Assembly: GCF_936927845.1 (NCBI RefSeq)
Contig: NZ_CAKZHV010000058.1
Span: forward strand, 186,001 to 250,000
Reading direction: 5' to 3'
DNA length: 64,000 nucleotides
DNA from: an uncultured Sphingomonas sp.
Lineage (GTDB): Bacteria > Pseudomonadota > Alphaproteobacteria > Sphingomonadales > Sphingomonadaceae
Shown here: positions 43,434-54,853 of the stretch, one piece after another
Layout of the letters: every line of letters starts with the position of its first letter
Position numbering within the stretch: the first letter of the stretch is position 1
The notes under the pieces: generated by a model
Database searches by the model: none
Told to the model about the DNA's origin: nothing
The model's input: the letters and a program-made list of their open reading frames with translations, nothing else
Made by a program: the position numbers and the translations under genes

Positions 43434-43579
43434 GCAGCGCATTGGCCATGTCATACGCCGCGCGGGCATGGCATGATTGCGCCAATGACCTTTGCCTCTC
43501 GTCCAGATCCTGTCGTCGCGCGCGCGCACATGCGTAGGGGTGTGACTTTAGCGACTTTCCGGCGTAGCGAGCGCCGCGC

Positions 43580-44587
<1,008 letters not shown>

Positions 44588-44597
44588 ACCAACGCGC

Positions 44598-44630
44598 CGT
44601 CATCCCGGACTTGATCCGGGATCCCGCTTC
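44598..44630. repeat. Dispersed palindrome, copy 2
   Basis: CGTCATCCCGGACTTGATCC followed by GGGATCCCGC: an imperfect palindrome downstream of the HDAC-like gene stop. It belongs to the same family as 27975 and 47224. Confidence 0.6.
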
Positions 44631-44771
44631 TTCTTGCAGACCGAGATCGAAGCGGCCCCGAATAACGTAGCAGTGGCAGGGCAAGCGGGTCGACAATCGT
44701 CCATGTGTCTTGTCAAAGGGATGGGTTGGGAAAGGTATCCTTCCTTCCATCGCGGCCTGCTCGCTTCCAGG

Positions 44772-45050
44772 TCAGCGTGTCGTTCGCTTCTCGAACCCGT
44801 GCAAGGCTTCACCCGACACGTCATCACTAACCGCCACGTCATCGACCCGCGACGCCGGTGATCCCTGACGCACACGATCGATCATCGCGGCGACCATCTC
44901 GGGCGCACCCGACACCACGGCTTCGACCGATCCGTCGGCACGGTTGCGCACCCAGCCGTCGAGCCCGAGCCCGCGCGCCTGCTCGACGGTCCAGTCGCGA
45001 AAGAATACGCCCTGCACCCGGCCGGTCACCACCAGCCGGCGGCGGATCAC
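44772..45050 (-). CDS. acyP: Acylphosphatase
   Basis: 92 residues. Hydrolyses acyl phosphates. The diagnostic segments are VTGRVQGVFFRDWTVEQARGLGLDGWVRNRADGSVEAVVSG with the catalytic Arg in GRVQGVFFR and Asn in VRNRADG. The start is a GTG that overlaps the stop of a 48-residue gene upstream (GTGA), with AGGTGGA before it. Confidence 0.93.
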   Translation of the reverse strand: MIRRRLVVTGRVQGVFFRDWTVEQARGLGLDGWVRNRADGSVEAVVSGAPEMVAAMIDRVRQGSPASRVDDVAVSDDVSGEALHGFEKRTTR

Positions 45051-45193
45051 TCCACCTGATCCCCGCTCGCCGGCTCGGGATAATCGTCGGGTTTCGCCTT
45101 GCCCTGGTTCTTGACCGCCTGCTCGTCCGCCACGTCGCGGACCTTGTCGTCGCGCTCGAAATCGCCGCCGGGCTTGTTGGGTTGATCGGGCAT
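45047..45193 (-). CDS. Small conserved hydrophilic protein (48 aa)
   Basis: A 48-residue gene, MPDQPNKPGGDFERDDKVRD to EPASGDQVE. It has a strong Shine-Dalgarno (AAAGGAG, about 8 bases before the ATG) and its stop overlaps the acylphosphatase GTG by 4 bp, so it is likely real and translationally coupled. It is strongly charged, with no membrane segment. No function is known. Confidence 0.65.
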   Translation of the reverse strand: MPDQPNKPGGDFERDDKVRDVADEQAVKNQGKAKPDDYPEPASGDQVE

Positions 45194-45239
45194 CGCTCGT
45201 CTCCTTTGAAGCACCCAACGAGCTACCGATCGGGAAGGT

Positions 45240-45902
45240 TCAGCCTTCCCGCCGACGCTCGATCAACCACGGTCGCGGGCGCCCGGTTGGCTGCGGCTTG
45301 CCGTCCAGCCGGACTGCGCGGTTGACGCGCACCGGACGCAGCATCAACGTGCCGCGTATCTGCCCCCCGACTGGCTCGGCGAGGATACGGCGCACGGTCG
45401 CCTGCCCCGACACGACGCGGCCGAACGCGGCGTAGCCGGGGTTGCTCGGCGACCAGTCCATCGACGGCAGCGCGCCGACCGAGATAAAGAAATTGCCGTT
45501 CGCCGATCCGGGCGGCCCCATCCGCGCCATCGAGATCGTCATGTCGAGGTGTTTGATCCCGGTCTTCTTCGTCGATTCGTGCGGGATCGTGTCAAGGAAG
45601 CGGCGCGCGTCGGTGCGGATGCCGCCCTGAATGAAGCCGTAGCGCGGATCGCGCTTGTTCTTGGCGGTGCGATAGAAAGAGATGCCGTCGAACCGCCCGT
45701 CGTCGACGTAGCGCAGGAAATTGGCGGTGGTCGCGGGCGCCTTCTTCGCCGCCAGCGCGATCACCATCGGGCCGTCGGCGGTTTCCAGCCGCACCCGCAC
45801 CCAGCCGGGTGTCGCACGATCGGCACGCTGCGCCGCGGCGGGCGCGACGAGCAAGGGGGCGAGCAGGGGGCCGAGCAGCGCGGGGGCGATGAAGCGGATC
45901 AT
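45240..45902 (-). CDS. Peptidyl-prolyl cis-trans isomerase, cyclophilin type, exported
   Basis: 220 residues with an N-terminal signal peptide (MIRFIAPALLGPLLAPLLVAPAAAQ), then a cyclophilin domain: ETADGPMVIALAAKKAPATTANFLRYVDDGRFDGISFYRTAK, then DMTISMARMGPPGSANGNFFISVG and PGYAAFGRVVSGQATVRRIL. Relative to the cytoplasmic copy at 24347 it has insertions (KNKRDPRYGFIQGG). It is probably periplasmic. The longer frame from 45938 adds 12 residues and is not preferred. Confidence 0.9.
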   Translation of the reverse strand: MIRFIAPALLGPLLAPLLVAPAAAQRADRATPGWVRVRLETADGPMVIALAAKKAPATTANFLRYVDDGRFDGISFYRTAKNKRDPRYGFIQGGIRTDARRFLDTIPHESTKKTGIKHLDMTISMARMGPPGSANGNFFISVGALPSMDWSPSNPGYAAFGRVVSGQATVRRILAEPVGGQIRGTLMLRPVRVNRAVRLDGKPQPTGRPRPWLIERRREG

Positions 45903-46041
45903 GGCCGGCGGGGTAGAACCCGACCTTGCCGGCTGCAAGGCTCTCCTCCCTGACCGGGAGGGGTTGGCGCGGGTCGACCCGACCGCGAAGCGCTCTCTGT
46001 TCTACTGCTCACCCGACCCTTTATGTCAGAAGGCGAGAGGA

Positions 46042-47169
46042 TCAGCGCGTCCGCTCCAGCAGTGCCGCCAGGTCACCTTCCCAGAACTTTGCCCAGGTAT
46101 GCGTGCCGTGTCCGCGCGTCTCGGGCGTCTCGGGGATCAGCCGAAAGGTGGCGTTCTTCATCCGCTTCACGCCCTCCGCCGGATAGGTGAAGCCGCGCGG
46201 ATTGATGAAATCGTCGGCCGAGTTGATCCACACGGTCGGTGCGGTGATCGCCTCCAGCCGCGGCCACGGATCGTAGGTGCGCGACGAATCGAGTTGACAG
46301 ATCAGGTCGTTCGCGTCGATCCCCGTGATCGAGGCCGCCACCCGCTCGCGCGCGTAGCGGACCGCGGCATCGCGCGTCGGGTAATTGGCCTGGATCCACA
46401 ATGGCGCACCGCCCGCGACGAACAGCAGCGAGGCCGCGCCGCGGATGCCCTGCGCCGGTTCGGCGGTGTAATTGCCCGCCATCCACGCCGGATCGCTGGT
46501 GATCGCGTCTATCGCGAGTTGCCGCCACATCCGGTTCAGCCCCGCGATCGGCACCACCTCGCACCCCAGCGGCATCAGCGCGCGCGCGAACGTCGGATAG
46601 GTCTCGCCCCACACGAACGCGTGCATGCACCCCATCGACGTGCCCATGATCAGCCGCATCCGTTTGATGCCCAGCCCTTCGGTCAGCAGCCGGTGCTGGG
46701 CTGCCACCATGTCGTCGTAATCGTACTTCGGAAACGCCATCCGCAGCCCGTCGGACGGCTTGGACGACCCGCCATGCCCGATATTGTCGGGCAGGATGAC
46801 GAAGAAGCGCGTGATGTCGAGCGGCTGGCCCGGGCCGTAGAGCCGGTCGGCGAACTGGGGGCTGAGGAACTGCTTGCCCGTGCCGCCGGTGCCGTGGAGC
46901 ACCATCACCGCATTGTCGATCTCGCCCGCGGCGTTGCGGTGCGGGGTGCCGAGCGTGGTGTAGTGAAGCCTGAGCGCGCGCATCCGCTCGCCCGAGCGGA
47001 ACGCGAAATCGCGCGCGGTGAAGTCCGCCTCGCGCGTTGGCCATCTGGTCGTGGTTGCGGGCGTCGTCGCCGCGCGGGTGGCGATCGGCGCGGCGGGGGT
47101 CGCCTGCGGCGGCGGAGACGACGGCGGTATCTGGGCCTGAACGGCGGAGAGCAGAAGGGCGAGCAGCAT
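46042..47169 (-). CDS. MetX-like alpha/beta hydrolase, exported
   Basis: 375 residues with a signal-like N-terminus (MLLALLLSAVQAQ) and a Pro/Ala-rich linker, then an alpha/beta hydrolase of the homoserine O-acetyltransferase (MetX) family: VMVLHGTGGTGKQFL, FVILPDNIGHGGSSKPSDG, the nucleophile elbow GTSMGCMHAF, and C-terminal His in RGHGTHTWAKFW. Ordinary MetX is cytoplasmic; the leader suggests an exported esterase-like relative, so I do not call it MetX. The start is uncertain between ATG at 47169 and GTG at 47175. Confidence 0.82.
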   Translation of the reverse strand: MLLALLLSAVQAQIPPSSPPPQATPAAPIATRAATTPATTTRWPTREADFTARDFAFRSGERMRALRLHYTTLGTPHRNAAGEIDNAVMVLHGTGGTGKQFLSPQFADRLYGPGQPLDITRFFVILPDNIGHGGSSKPSDGLRMAFPKYDYDDMVAAQHRLLTEGLGIKRMRLIMGTSMGCMHAFVWGETYPTFARALMPLGCEVVPIAGLNRMWRQLAIDAITSDPAWMAGNYTAEPAQGIRGAASLLFVAGGAPLWIQANYPTRDAAVRYARERVAASITGIDANDLICQLDSSRTYDPWPRLEAITAPTVWINSADDFINPRGFTYPAEGVKRMKNATFRLIPETPETRGHGTHTWAKFWEGDLAALLERTR

Positions 47170-47223
47170 GGACACATGCTACACGCGCCGCGGCGTCGCG
47201 CTAGAGTGATCGGTTCATACTGC

Positions 47224-47305
47224 CGTCACCCCGGACTTGATCCGGGGTCCCGCTATCTCGGCCGGTCGAACAGAAGCGGGATCCCGGCTCAAGGCCGGGA
47301 TGACG
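47224..47305. repeat. Dispersed palindrome, copies 3a and 3b (inverted pair)
   Basis: Two members of the family as an inverted pair: CGTCACCCCGGACTTGATCC-type sequence, then after about 25 bp AAGCGGGATCCCGGCTCAAG-type ending GGGATGACG. It lies in the gap between prfC and the MetX-like gene and may act as a terminator for prfC. Confidence 0.6.
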
Positions 47306-47330
47306 CGCGCGGGACAGGGCGTGACTCGCC

Positions 47331-48854
<1,524 letters not shown>

Positions 48855-48946
48855 GGTGATCCTGGATGAACGGCACCGGCCCGGTCGGCCCGGCAGGCGG
48901 ACGAACGCGGTCGTGAAGGCGCGCGCTTAGCAGCAAGTCGGCGGCG

Positions 48947-48972
48947 GGAACAGCCGCGAGCGATCCCGCGTC
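48947..48972 (+). promoter_or_regulatory. Weak candidate EcfG-type stress promoter
   Basis: GGAAC (48947-48951), then 17 bases, then CGTC, close to the alphaproteobacterial general stress response consensus GGAAC-N16/17-CGTT. It lies about 180 bp before the tandem ferritin-like genes. One base differs from consensus at the -10 part, and such matches occur by chance in GC-rich DNA. Confidence 0.25.
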
Positions 48973-49151
48973 GGACCTCGATCGATGATGCAGATCAGGC
49001 AGAAATATGCCTTTTTGCGAGCGGTTTACGACCGGATCGGCGCGTCTTTGTCACGCCGCCGCGCGTTGGGGCGGCTGATCGGTGTCGATCTGCTGCGATC
49101 AACGCGTGATCGCGGGCGTGCGAGGCCGACAACAAGGTGAGGAGACACCGG

Positions 49152-50171
49152 ATGGCCGACACCGTTGAGTTGATCGAGGCGCTCGATCGGCGCGTAAAGC
49201 GTCGCGAGGAGCGGCGTGAGTTCTTTCGCCATGCCCTCAGCGTCGGTGCACTCGCCGCGGGCGGCGCGGCGGCGTTGAGTTTCCCGGGCCAGGCGATGGC
49301 ACAGACCGCGGCACCGAGCGACAGTGACATCCTCAATTTCGCGCTCAATCTCGAATATCTCGAAGCGCAGTTCTACACCTATGCGGTCACCGGCGCGGGG
49401 CTGCCCGCGGCGCAACTGTCCGGCACCGGCACGGCGGGTGCGGTCACCGGCGCACGCCAGGCGAACCTCACCGATCGCAGCGTGATCCAATATGCGCGCG
49501 AGATCGCGGCGGATGAGGCGGCGCACGTCGCCTCGCTGCGCACCGCGCTCGGCTCCGCCGCAGTGGCGCAGCCCGCGATCAACCTGTCGGGCGCGGCGGG
49601 CGGCCCCTTCACCGCGGCGGCGGTCGCGGCGGGGATCGACCTGTCGGCGAGCGGCGGGGTGTTCGACCCTTACGCCAATGACGACAATTTCCTGCTCGGC
49701 GCGTACATCTTCGAGGACGTGGGCGTCACCGCCTATCAGGGCGCATCGCCGCTCATCAGCAACGTCGACATCCTCGACTCCGCGGCGGGCATCCTTGCTG
49801 CCGAAGCGTTTCACGCCGGCATCATCCGCGGCGCGCTCTACGCCCGCGGGGTCGCAACGCCAGCGCTGCGCACCAACGCCGACAAGATCTCGGACGCGCG
49901 CGACACGCTTGATGGCGTGCGCAACTCGGCCAGCGGCGCGTTGCCCACGATCGTTGCCGATGACGACCAGGGCATCTCGCCCGTCACGATCAACGGCCAG
50001 ACCGCGTCGAACTTCGTGCCGACCGACACCAACGGCCGCACCTTCAGCCGCACGCCCGAGCAGGTGCACAACATCGTCTATCTGACGCGCAATCAGGTCA
50101 CGGCCGGCGGCTTCTTCCCCAATGGCACCAACAACCCCAACCCGGCGCTGACGCGCTCGGGCGCGAACTGA
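49152..50171 (+). CDS. Tat-exported ferritin-like domain protein 1
   Basis: 339 residues. The N-terminal Tat signal has RREFF followed by a hydrophobic run (ALSVGALAAGGAAALSF) and AMAQ, so folding before export is expected. The ferritin-like four-helix bundle carries LNFALNLEYLEAQFYTY and IQYAREIAADEAAHVASLRTAL, giving the paired E and EXXH ligands typical of the group (PF13668, linked to desiccation-related proteins). A strong ribosome site (AGGTGAGGAG) precedes it. No known enzymatic function. Its paralog follows 12 bp later. Confidence 0.87.
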   Translation: MADTVELIEALDRRVKRREERREFFRHALSVGALAAGGAAALSFPGQAMAQTAAPSDSDILNFALNLEYLEAQFYTYAVTGAGLPAAQLSGTGTAGAVTGARQANLTDRSVIQYAREIAADEAAHVASLRTALGSAAVAQPAINLSGAAGGPFTAAAVAAGIDLSASGGVFDPYANDDNFLLGAYIFEDVGVTAYQGASPLISNVDILDSAAGILAAEAFHAGIIRGALYARGVATPALRTNADKISDARDTLDGVRNSASGALPTIVADDDQGISPVTINGQTASNFVPTDTNGRTFSRTPEQVHNIVYLTRNQVTAGGFFPNGTNNPNPALTRSGAN

Positions 50172-50182
50172 GCGAGGCCACG

Positions 50183-51220
50183 ATGAGCAACGAAACCAGC
50201 TTCGTCGAGATGATCGAGCACGCCGAGCATCAGCGCAGCGCCCGGCGCAACTTCATCCGGATGTGCGGCGGCGCGGCGGTGATGACCGGCGGCCTGTCGC
50301 TCCTCGCCGCCTGCGACGAGGACAACGGCTACGCGCCGACACCGCAACCCAGCCCGACGCCGACCCCCACCCCCGCCACGGGCGTGACCGATAATGACGT
50401 GCTCAATTTCGCGCTCCAGCTCGAATATCTGGAGGGGAATTATTATTCCTACGCGACGACGGGCCAGGGGATCGCCGCCAATCTGCAGACCGGCACCGGA
50501 ACCCAGGGCGCGGTGATCACCGGGTCGGGCGCGGGCGCGGCACGCCAGGTGACCTTCACCGATCAGGTGCTGGCGCAATATGCGCGCGAGATCGCGGCGG
50601 ACGAACTCGCGCACATCACCTTTCTGCGCAGCGCGCTCGGCAGCGCGGCGGTCGCGCAACCGGCGATCAACCTGTCGGGCTCGGCGAGCGTCACCACGCC
50701 CGGCGGCACCGCGGTCGGCGCGTTCACTGCAGCGGCGCGCGCGGCGGGCGTGATCGGCGCGAGCGACATCTTCGATCCCTTCGCCAGCGACGAGAACTTC
50801 CTGATCGGTTCGTACCTGCTGACCGATGTCGGGGTGACCGCCTATCGCGGGTCGGCGCGGCTGATCACCAACAAGGCGTTCATCGAGGCCGCGGCGGGCA
50901 TCCTGACCACCGAATGCTATCACGACGGCGTGATCCGCTCGTCGTTGTGGCAGCGCGGGCTCGCCGCGCCGACGATCTACACGCAAATCCAGCAGATTTC
51001 GGATACGCGCGACGGGCTGGACGGCGCGACCGACACCGATCAGGGGATCGGCGATGCCACCACCGCCAATCTGGTGCCGACCAACGCGGGCGGCTTGGTG
51101 CTCGGCCGCACGCCGCAGCAGGTGCTGAACGTCGTGTACCAGAACCGTACGGCGGTGAACGCGGGCGGCTTCTATCCCGCGGGCGTCAACGGCAACGTGC
51201 GCACCTCCGGCGCCAATTAA
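50183..51220 (+). CDS. Tat-exported ferritin-like domain lipoprotein 2
   Basis: 345 residues, tandem paralog of the preceding gene. The Tat signal has RRNFIRM, and the hydrophobic part ends with LLAAC, so a lipobox makes this copy a probable lipoprotein; the first copy lacks it. The Pro/Thr linker (PTPQPSPTPTPTPA) separates it from the ferritin-like domain with LNFALQLEYLEGNYYSYAT and YAREIAADELAHITFLRSAL. The two C-termini share the ending SGAN. Probably acts at the periplasmic face in stress protection, which is inference. Confidence 0.87.
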   Translation: MSNETSFVEMIEHAEHQRSARRNFIRMCGGAAVMTGGLSLLAACDEDNGYAPTPQPSPTPTPTPATGVTDNDVLNFALQLEYLEGNYYSYATTGQGIAANLQTGTGTQGAVITGSGAGAARQVTFTDQVLAQYAREIAADELAHITFLRSALGSAAVAQPAINLSGSASVTTPGGTAVGAFTAAARAAGVIGASDIFDPFASDENFLIGSYLLTDVGVTAYRGSARLITNKAFIEAAAGILTTECYHDGVIRSSLWQRGLAAPTIYTQIQQISDTRDGLDGATDTDQGIGDATTANLVPTNAGGLVLGRTPQQVLNVVYQNRTAVNAGGFYPAGVNGNVRTSGAN

Positions 51221-51294
51221 GTCAGGTTCTCGATGATCGAACCGCGTCCGTGCGACCAGCGCGGGCGCGGTTTCCTATGAGGGAACTCGGCCCG

Positions 51295-51402
51295 TCAGCG
51301 ACGCAGCAGCGCCGCCGCAAGCGCGATCATGCCGAAGATCGAGACGAACAACAGGACCAGCACGATCTGGATCGCGCGGTGAACTCTGGGATCATTGGCC
51401 AC
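51295..51402 (-). CDS. Small single-span membrane protein (35 aa)
   Basis: A 35-residue frame from GTG (VANDPRVHRAIQIVLVLLFVSIFGMIALAAALLRR). One membrane segment covers about residues 11-31, with a basic C-terminus. The longer frame from 51543 is basic and unlike a real N-terminus. Similar very short membrane proteins are seen in sphingomonads. Ribosome site is weak; keep as tentative. Confidence 0.45.
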   Translation of the reverse strand: MANDPRVHRAIQIVLVLLFVSIFGMIALAAALLRR

Positions 51403-51680
51403 GCCGCCGATATGGCGTGGTGTTGCGCGTTCACAAGCAAGCACGCGATCTAGGTGCCTGCGCCAACGGGCACGAAAACGTATCGACCCGTACAGACCGC
51501 CGCCTCGCCGGCAACGCACCCTTACCCAGACGGGTATCGGCACGGACGATGTGTCAAATCATTGCACATCGGTTGAATCGACCATCCCAGCCATGATCAG
51601 GCAACCGCACCGGCATGCCGGTGGTTGTGCCCGGCCGCCGTGCGATGCGATGGGGGAGCACGAAAAGGGAGATTACGCTT

Positions 51681-54491
51681 GTGGCCTTGCTGGCCCTGAT
51701 CTTTGTGCCGTTCGCGGCGGTGCTGCTGCTGGGGTTGACCCGGCACGCCTCGCGCGGCGCGCACGTCGGGATCGCGGCGGGGGCGAGCGGCGCGGGGCTG
51801 GCAATCCTGTTGTCACAGGCGCCGGCGGTGCTCGCAGGATTGACGCCGTCCCTCACGCTTGCGTGGCTGCCTGCGCTCGGGCTCGAATTCAGCCTGTGGC
51901 TCGATCCGCTCGCCTTGCTGTTCGCGGGCCTGATCCTCGGCATCGGCCTGCTCGTGATCGTCTACGCGCAAGGTTATCTGTCAAATAACGAGCCGAGCGC
52001 GCGTTTCCTGTCGTTCCTGATGCTGTTCCAGGGCGCGATGGTTGGCATCGCTCTGTCGCGCAACGTGCTGCTGATGCTGGTGTTCTGGGAGCTGACGAGC
52101 CTGTCGTCGTTCCTGCTGATCGGTTTCTGGCGCGACCGTGTCGATGCGCGGCAGGGCGCGCGCATGGCGCTGACCGTGACAGGCGGCGGGGGCCTCGCGC
52201 TGATCGCGGGGCTGGTGCTGCTCGGCAAGGTGGCGGGTTCGTACGACCTGTCGACGATTCTCGCGCGCGGCGCGCTGGTGCAGGCGTCGCCGCTCTACCC
52301 TGCGATCCTGCTGTTGGTGCTCGGCGGCGCGTTCACCAAATCGGCGCAATTCCCGTTCCATTTCTGGCTGCCGCACGCCATGGCCGCGCCGACCCCCGTC
52401 AGCGCCTATCTCCATTCCGCGACAATGGTGAAGGCGGGTGTGTTCCTGCTCGCGCGATTGTGGCCGGTGCTCGCAGGCACCGACTGGTGGTTCGGCATCG
52501 TCGCCTCGGTCGGGCTCGTGACGATGCTGTTCGGCGCGGGCGTCGCGCTGTTCCGCCACGATCTGAAGGCGATCCTGGCTTATTCGACGATCAGCCAATT
52601 GGGGCTGATGGTGATGCTGCTCGGCTTTGGGACCGTGGCGGCGGTGACCGCCGCGGTGTTCCACATCCTCAATCATGCCGCGTTCAAGGCCGCCTTGTTC
52701 ATGCACGCGGGCGTGATCGATCATGAGACGGGCACGCGCGACATCCGCCGGCTTGGCGGGCTCGCTGCGCTGATGCCGCTCACCGCGACGCTGGGCGTGC
52801 TGGCGGCAGCGGCGATGGCGGGGCTGCCCCCGCTCGGCGGCTTCATCTCGAAGGAGATGATGCTGGAAGAGAGCACCCACGCGCTGCTCGGCGGGCAGCA
52901 TCTGCTCGTGCCGGTGCTGGCGACGCTCGCGGCGATGCTGTCGGCAGCCTATTCGCTGCGCTACGCCTGGTGGCTCCACGCCGGTGCGCGCCAAACGGGC
53001 GAGGTCGCGCATTCGCATGATCCGGGCGCTGCACTGCTCGGCCCGCCCGCGCTCCTCGCGCTCATCGCCCTGGCACTCGGGCTTGCGCCGATGACGCTCG
53101 CTGCTCCGCTGGTCGCGGCGGCGAGTGCGGCGGTGACGCGTACTGCCATCCCGGAATTGCACCTCGCCTTGTGGCACGGCGTCAATCCCGCATTGCTGAT
53201 GAGCCTGGGCGCCGTGATGGTCGCGGTCGTGCTGCTGATCGGCTATCGCGGGGTCGCCCGCCTCGCCGCGCGCGTACCCGCACCCGATGCAAAGCATCTG
53301 TTCGACGGCGGCATGGAATGGAGTGTCGCGGCACTGCGCCGCTGGTGGAGCTGGCTTCATCAGGCATCGCTGCAACGCTATCTGTTCGTCCTCTTCGGTG
53401 TTGCGCTGCTGCTCGGCCTTGACGCCGCCGCACGGTTCGCCATTGCCGCGGGCGATGCACCGACCACGCCCGCGGGGCCGGTTGCGGTGATCGCCTGGGG
53501 CGCGCTGGTGGCGGCAGTGATGGCGGTGGTCGTTGTTGATCGCCGCCGTTTCCTGGCGCTCATCTTCATCAGCGTGATTGGTCTGGTGATGGCGCTCGCG
53601 TTCATTCACCTGTCGGCCCCCGACCTCGCCCTGACGCAGATCGCGGTGGAGGTGGTGACGATCCTGCTGATGCTGCTCGCGCTCCACCTGTTGCCGCACA
53701 ATCCGCCGCGGCTGTCGGGCGTGGGCCGCCGCGTGCGCGACGGCGCGCTGGCCCTCGCGGGTGGCGGCGGCATGGGCTGGCTCGCCTGGACGATCATGAC
53801 GCGGCCGATGCGCGACGGCATCTCGCGCTTCCACTGGGAACACAGTTACTCGGGTGGCGGCGGCACCAATGTCGTCAACGTGACGCTTGTCGACTTTCGT
53901 GCTTTCGACACGCTGGGTGAGATCATCGTGCTCGGCATCGCCGGACTGGCCATCTTCGCGCTGCTGGAACCCGCCGCGCGCGGGATCGCCGGGCGCCGGT
54001 TGCGCGAATGGCGCTCGACCGAATTGTTCTCCCTCGAACAGCATCCCATGATGTTCGTCATGGCGACGCGGCTGCTGTTGCCGCTCGTTCTGTTGGTCGG
54101 GCTCTACATCTTCCTGCGCGGGCACAACCAACCGGGCGGCGGCTTCGTCGCGGCGCTGGTGTTCTCGATCGCGGTTCTGCTGCAATATCTCGCTTCCGGC
54201 TTCGACTGGACCGACGAGCGGCGGCGGATCGGCGAGCATCAGTTGATCGGGCTGGGCGTGCTGATCGCCGCCGCGACCGGTCTCGGTTCGCTGCTGTTCG
54301 GCGCGCCATTCCTGTCGAGCAGCTTCGGCCATTTCCACCTGCCCGTGATCGGCGAGTTCGAGCTTGCCACCGCGATGATCTTCGACCTGGGCGTCGCCTT
54401 CGTCGTCGTCGGTGCGGTGGTGATGGCGCTCGCGCAATTGAGCCATGTCGCGCAGCGCGCCGCGCGCCAGCCACCCGAGGAGCGCACGTGA
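51681..54491 (+). CDS. mnhA: Na+/H+ antiporter subunit A/B fusion (MrpA-MrpB)
   Basis: First gene of an Mrp (Mnh) antiporter operon, homologous to the NuoL-type subunit of Complex I. 936 residues from a GTG that has GGGAG 9 bases upstream; the longer frame from 51615 lacks such a site. The NuoL-like part carries the long pump domain (PFHFWLPHAMAAPTPVSAYLHSATMVKAGVFLLARL with conserved Lys/His). The C-terminal part (about 810-920) is an MnhB-type domain: LFSLEQHPMMFVMATRLLLPLVLLVGLYIFLRGHNQPGGGFVAALV. Subunits A and B are thus fused. Confidence 0.95.
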   Translation: MALLALIFVPFAAVLLLGLTRHASRGAHVGIAAGASGAGLAILLSQAPAVLAGLTPSLTLAWLPALGLEFSLWLDPLALLFAGLILGIGLLVIVYAQGYLSNNEPSARFLSFLMLFQGAMVGIALSRNVLLMLVFWELTSLSSFLLIGFWRDRVDARQGARMALTVTGGGGLALIAGLVLLGKVAGSYDLSTILARGALVQASPLYPAILLLVLGGAFTKSAQFPFHFWLPHAMAAPTPVSAYLHSATMVKAGVFLLARLWPVLAGTDWWFGIVASVGLVTMLFGAGVALFRHDLKAILAYSTISQLGLMVMLLGFGTVAAVTAAVFHILNHAAFKAALFMHAGVIDHETGTRDIRRLGGLAALMPLTATLGVLAAAAMAGLPPLGGFISKEMMLEESTHALLGGQHLLVPVLATLAAMLSAAYSLRYAWWLHAGARQTGEVAHSHDPGAALLGPPALLALIALALGLAPMTLAAPLVAAASAAVTRTAIPELHLALWHGVNPALLMSLGAVMVAVVLLIGYRGVARLAARVPAPDAKHLFDGGMEWSVAALRRWWSWLHQASLQRYLFVLFGVALLLGLDAAARFAIAAGDAPTTPAGPVAVIAWGALVAAVMAVVVVDRRRFLALIFISVIGLVMALAFIHLSAPDLALTQIAVEVVTILLMLLALHLLPHNPPRLSGVGRRVRDGALALAGGGGMGWLAWTIMTRPMRDGISRFHWEHSYSGGGGTNVVNVTLVDFRAFDTLGEIIVLGIAGLAIFALLEPAARGIAGRRLREWRSTELFSLEQHPMMFVMATRLLLPLVLLVGLYIFLRGHNQPGGGFVAALVFSIAVLLQYLASGFDWTDERRRIGEHQLIGLGVLIAAATGLGSLLFGAPFLSSSFGHFHLPVIGEFELATAMIFDLGVAFVVVGAVVMALAQLSHVAQRAARQPPEERT

Positions 54492-54853
54492 GCCTCGAAT
54501 TCCTCGTCGCCTCCGCCATCGCGGTGCTGATTGCTGGCGGCATCTACCTCGCGCTGCGCGGGCGGACGTTCCAGGTCGTGCTCGGGCTGACGCTGATCTC
54601 CTACGCGATCAACCTGTTCCTGTTCGCGATCGGGCGGCTCGTCGTTGATGCGCCGCCGCTCTATGCCAAGGGTGTGACGCACCATGCCGATCCGCTGCCG
54701 CAGGCGCTGGTGCTGACCGCGATCGTTATCACCTTTGGCATGACCGCGCTGACCGTGATCCTGTCGCTGCGCAGCTTCCTGGAGGCTGGAACGGACCAGG
54801 TCGATGGACAACCGGATGCCGACGCAAGTGTTGATGCGGGAGCGCGCGCGTGA
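54488..54853 (+). CDS. mnhC: Na+/H+ antiporter subunit C (MrpC)
   Basis: 121-residue NuoK-like membrane subunit with three helices (SLEFLVASAIAVLIAGGIYLAL, LGLTLISYAINLFLFAIGRL, DPLPQALVLTAIVITFGMTALTVIL). Starts with a GTG overlapping the stop of subunit A. Confidence 0.95.
   Translation: MSLEFLVASAIAVLIAGGIYLALRGRTFQVVLGLTLISYAINLFLFAIGRLVVDAPPLYAKGVTHHADPLPQALVLTAIVITFGMTALTVILSLRSFLEAGTDQVDGQPDADASVDAGARA

Noticed and set aside
41856..43529. Minus-strand frame running from the MFS gene through the lysK repeats
   Set aside because: Starts in repeat sequence, overlaps a clear plus-strand MFS transporter and shows no domain.
51981..54446. 821-codon minus-strand frame opposite the MrpA gene
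   Set aside because: Shadow frame; the plus-strand Mrp subunit is unambiguous and membrane-type composition explains the antisense His/Arg/Gln-rich product.
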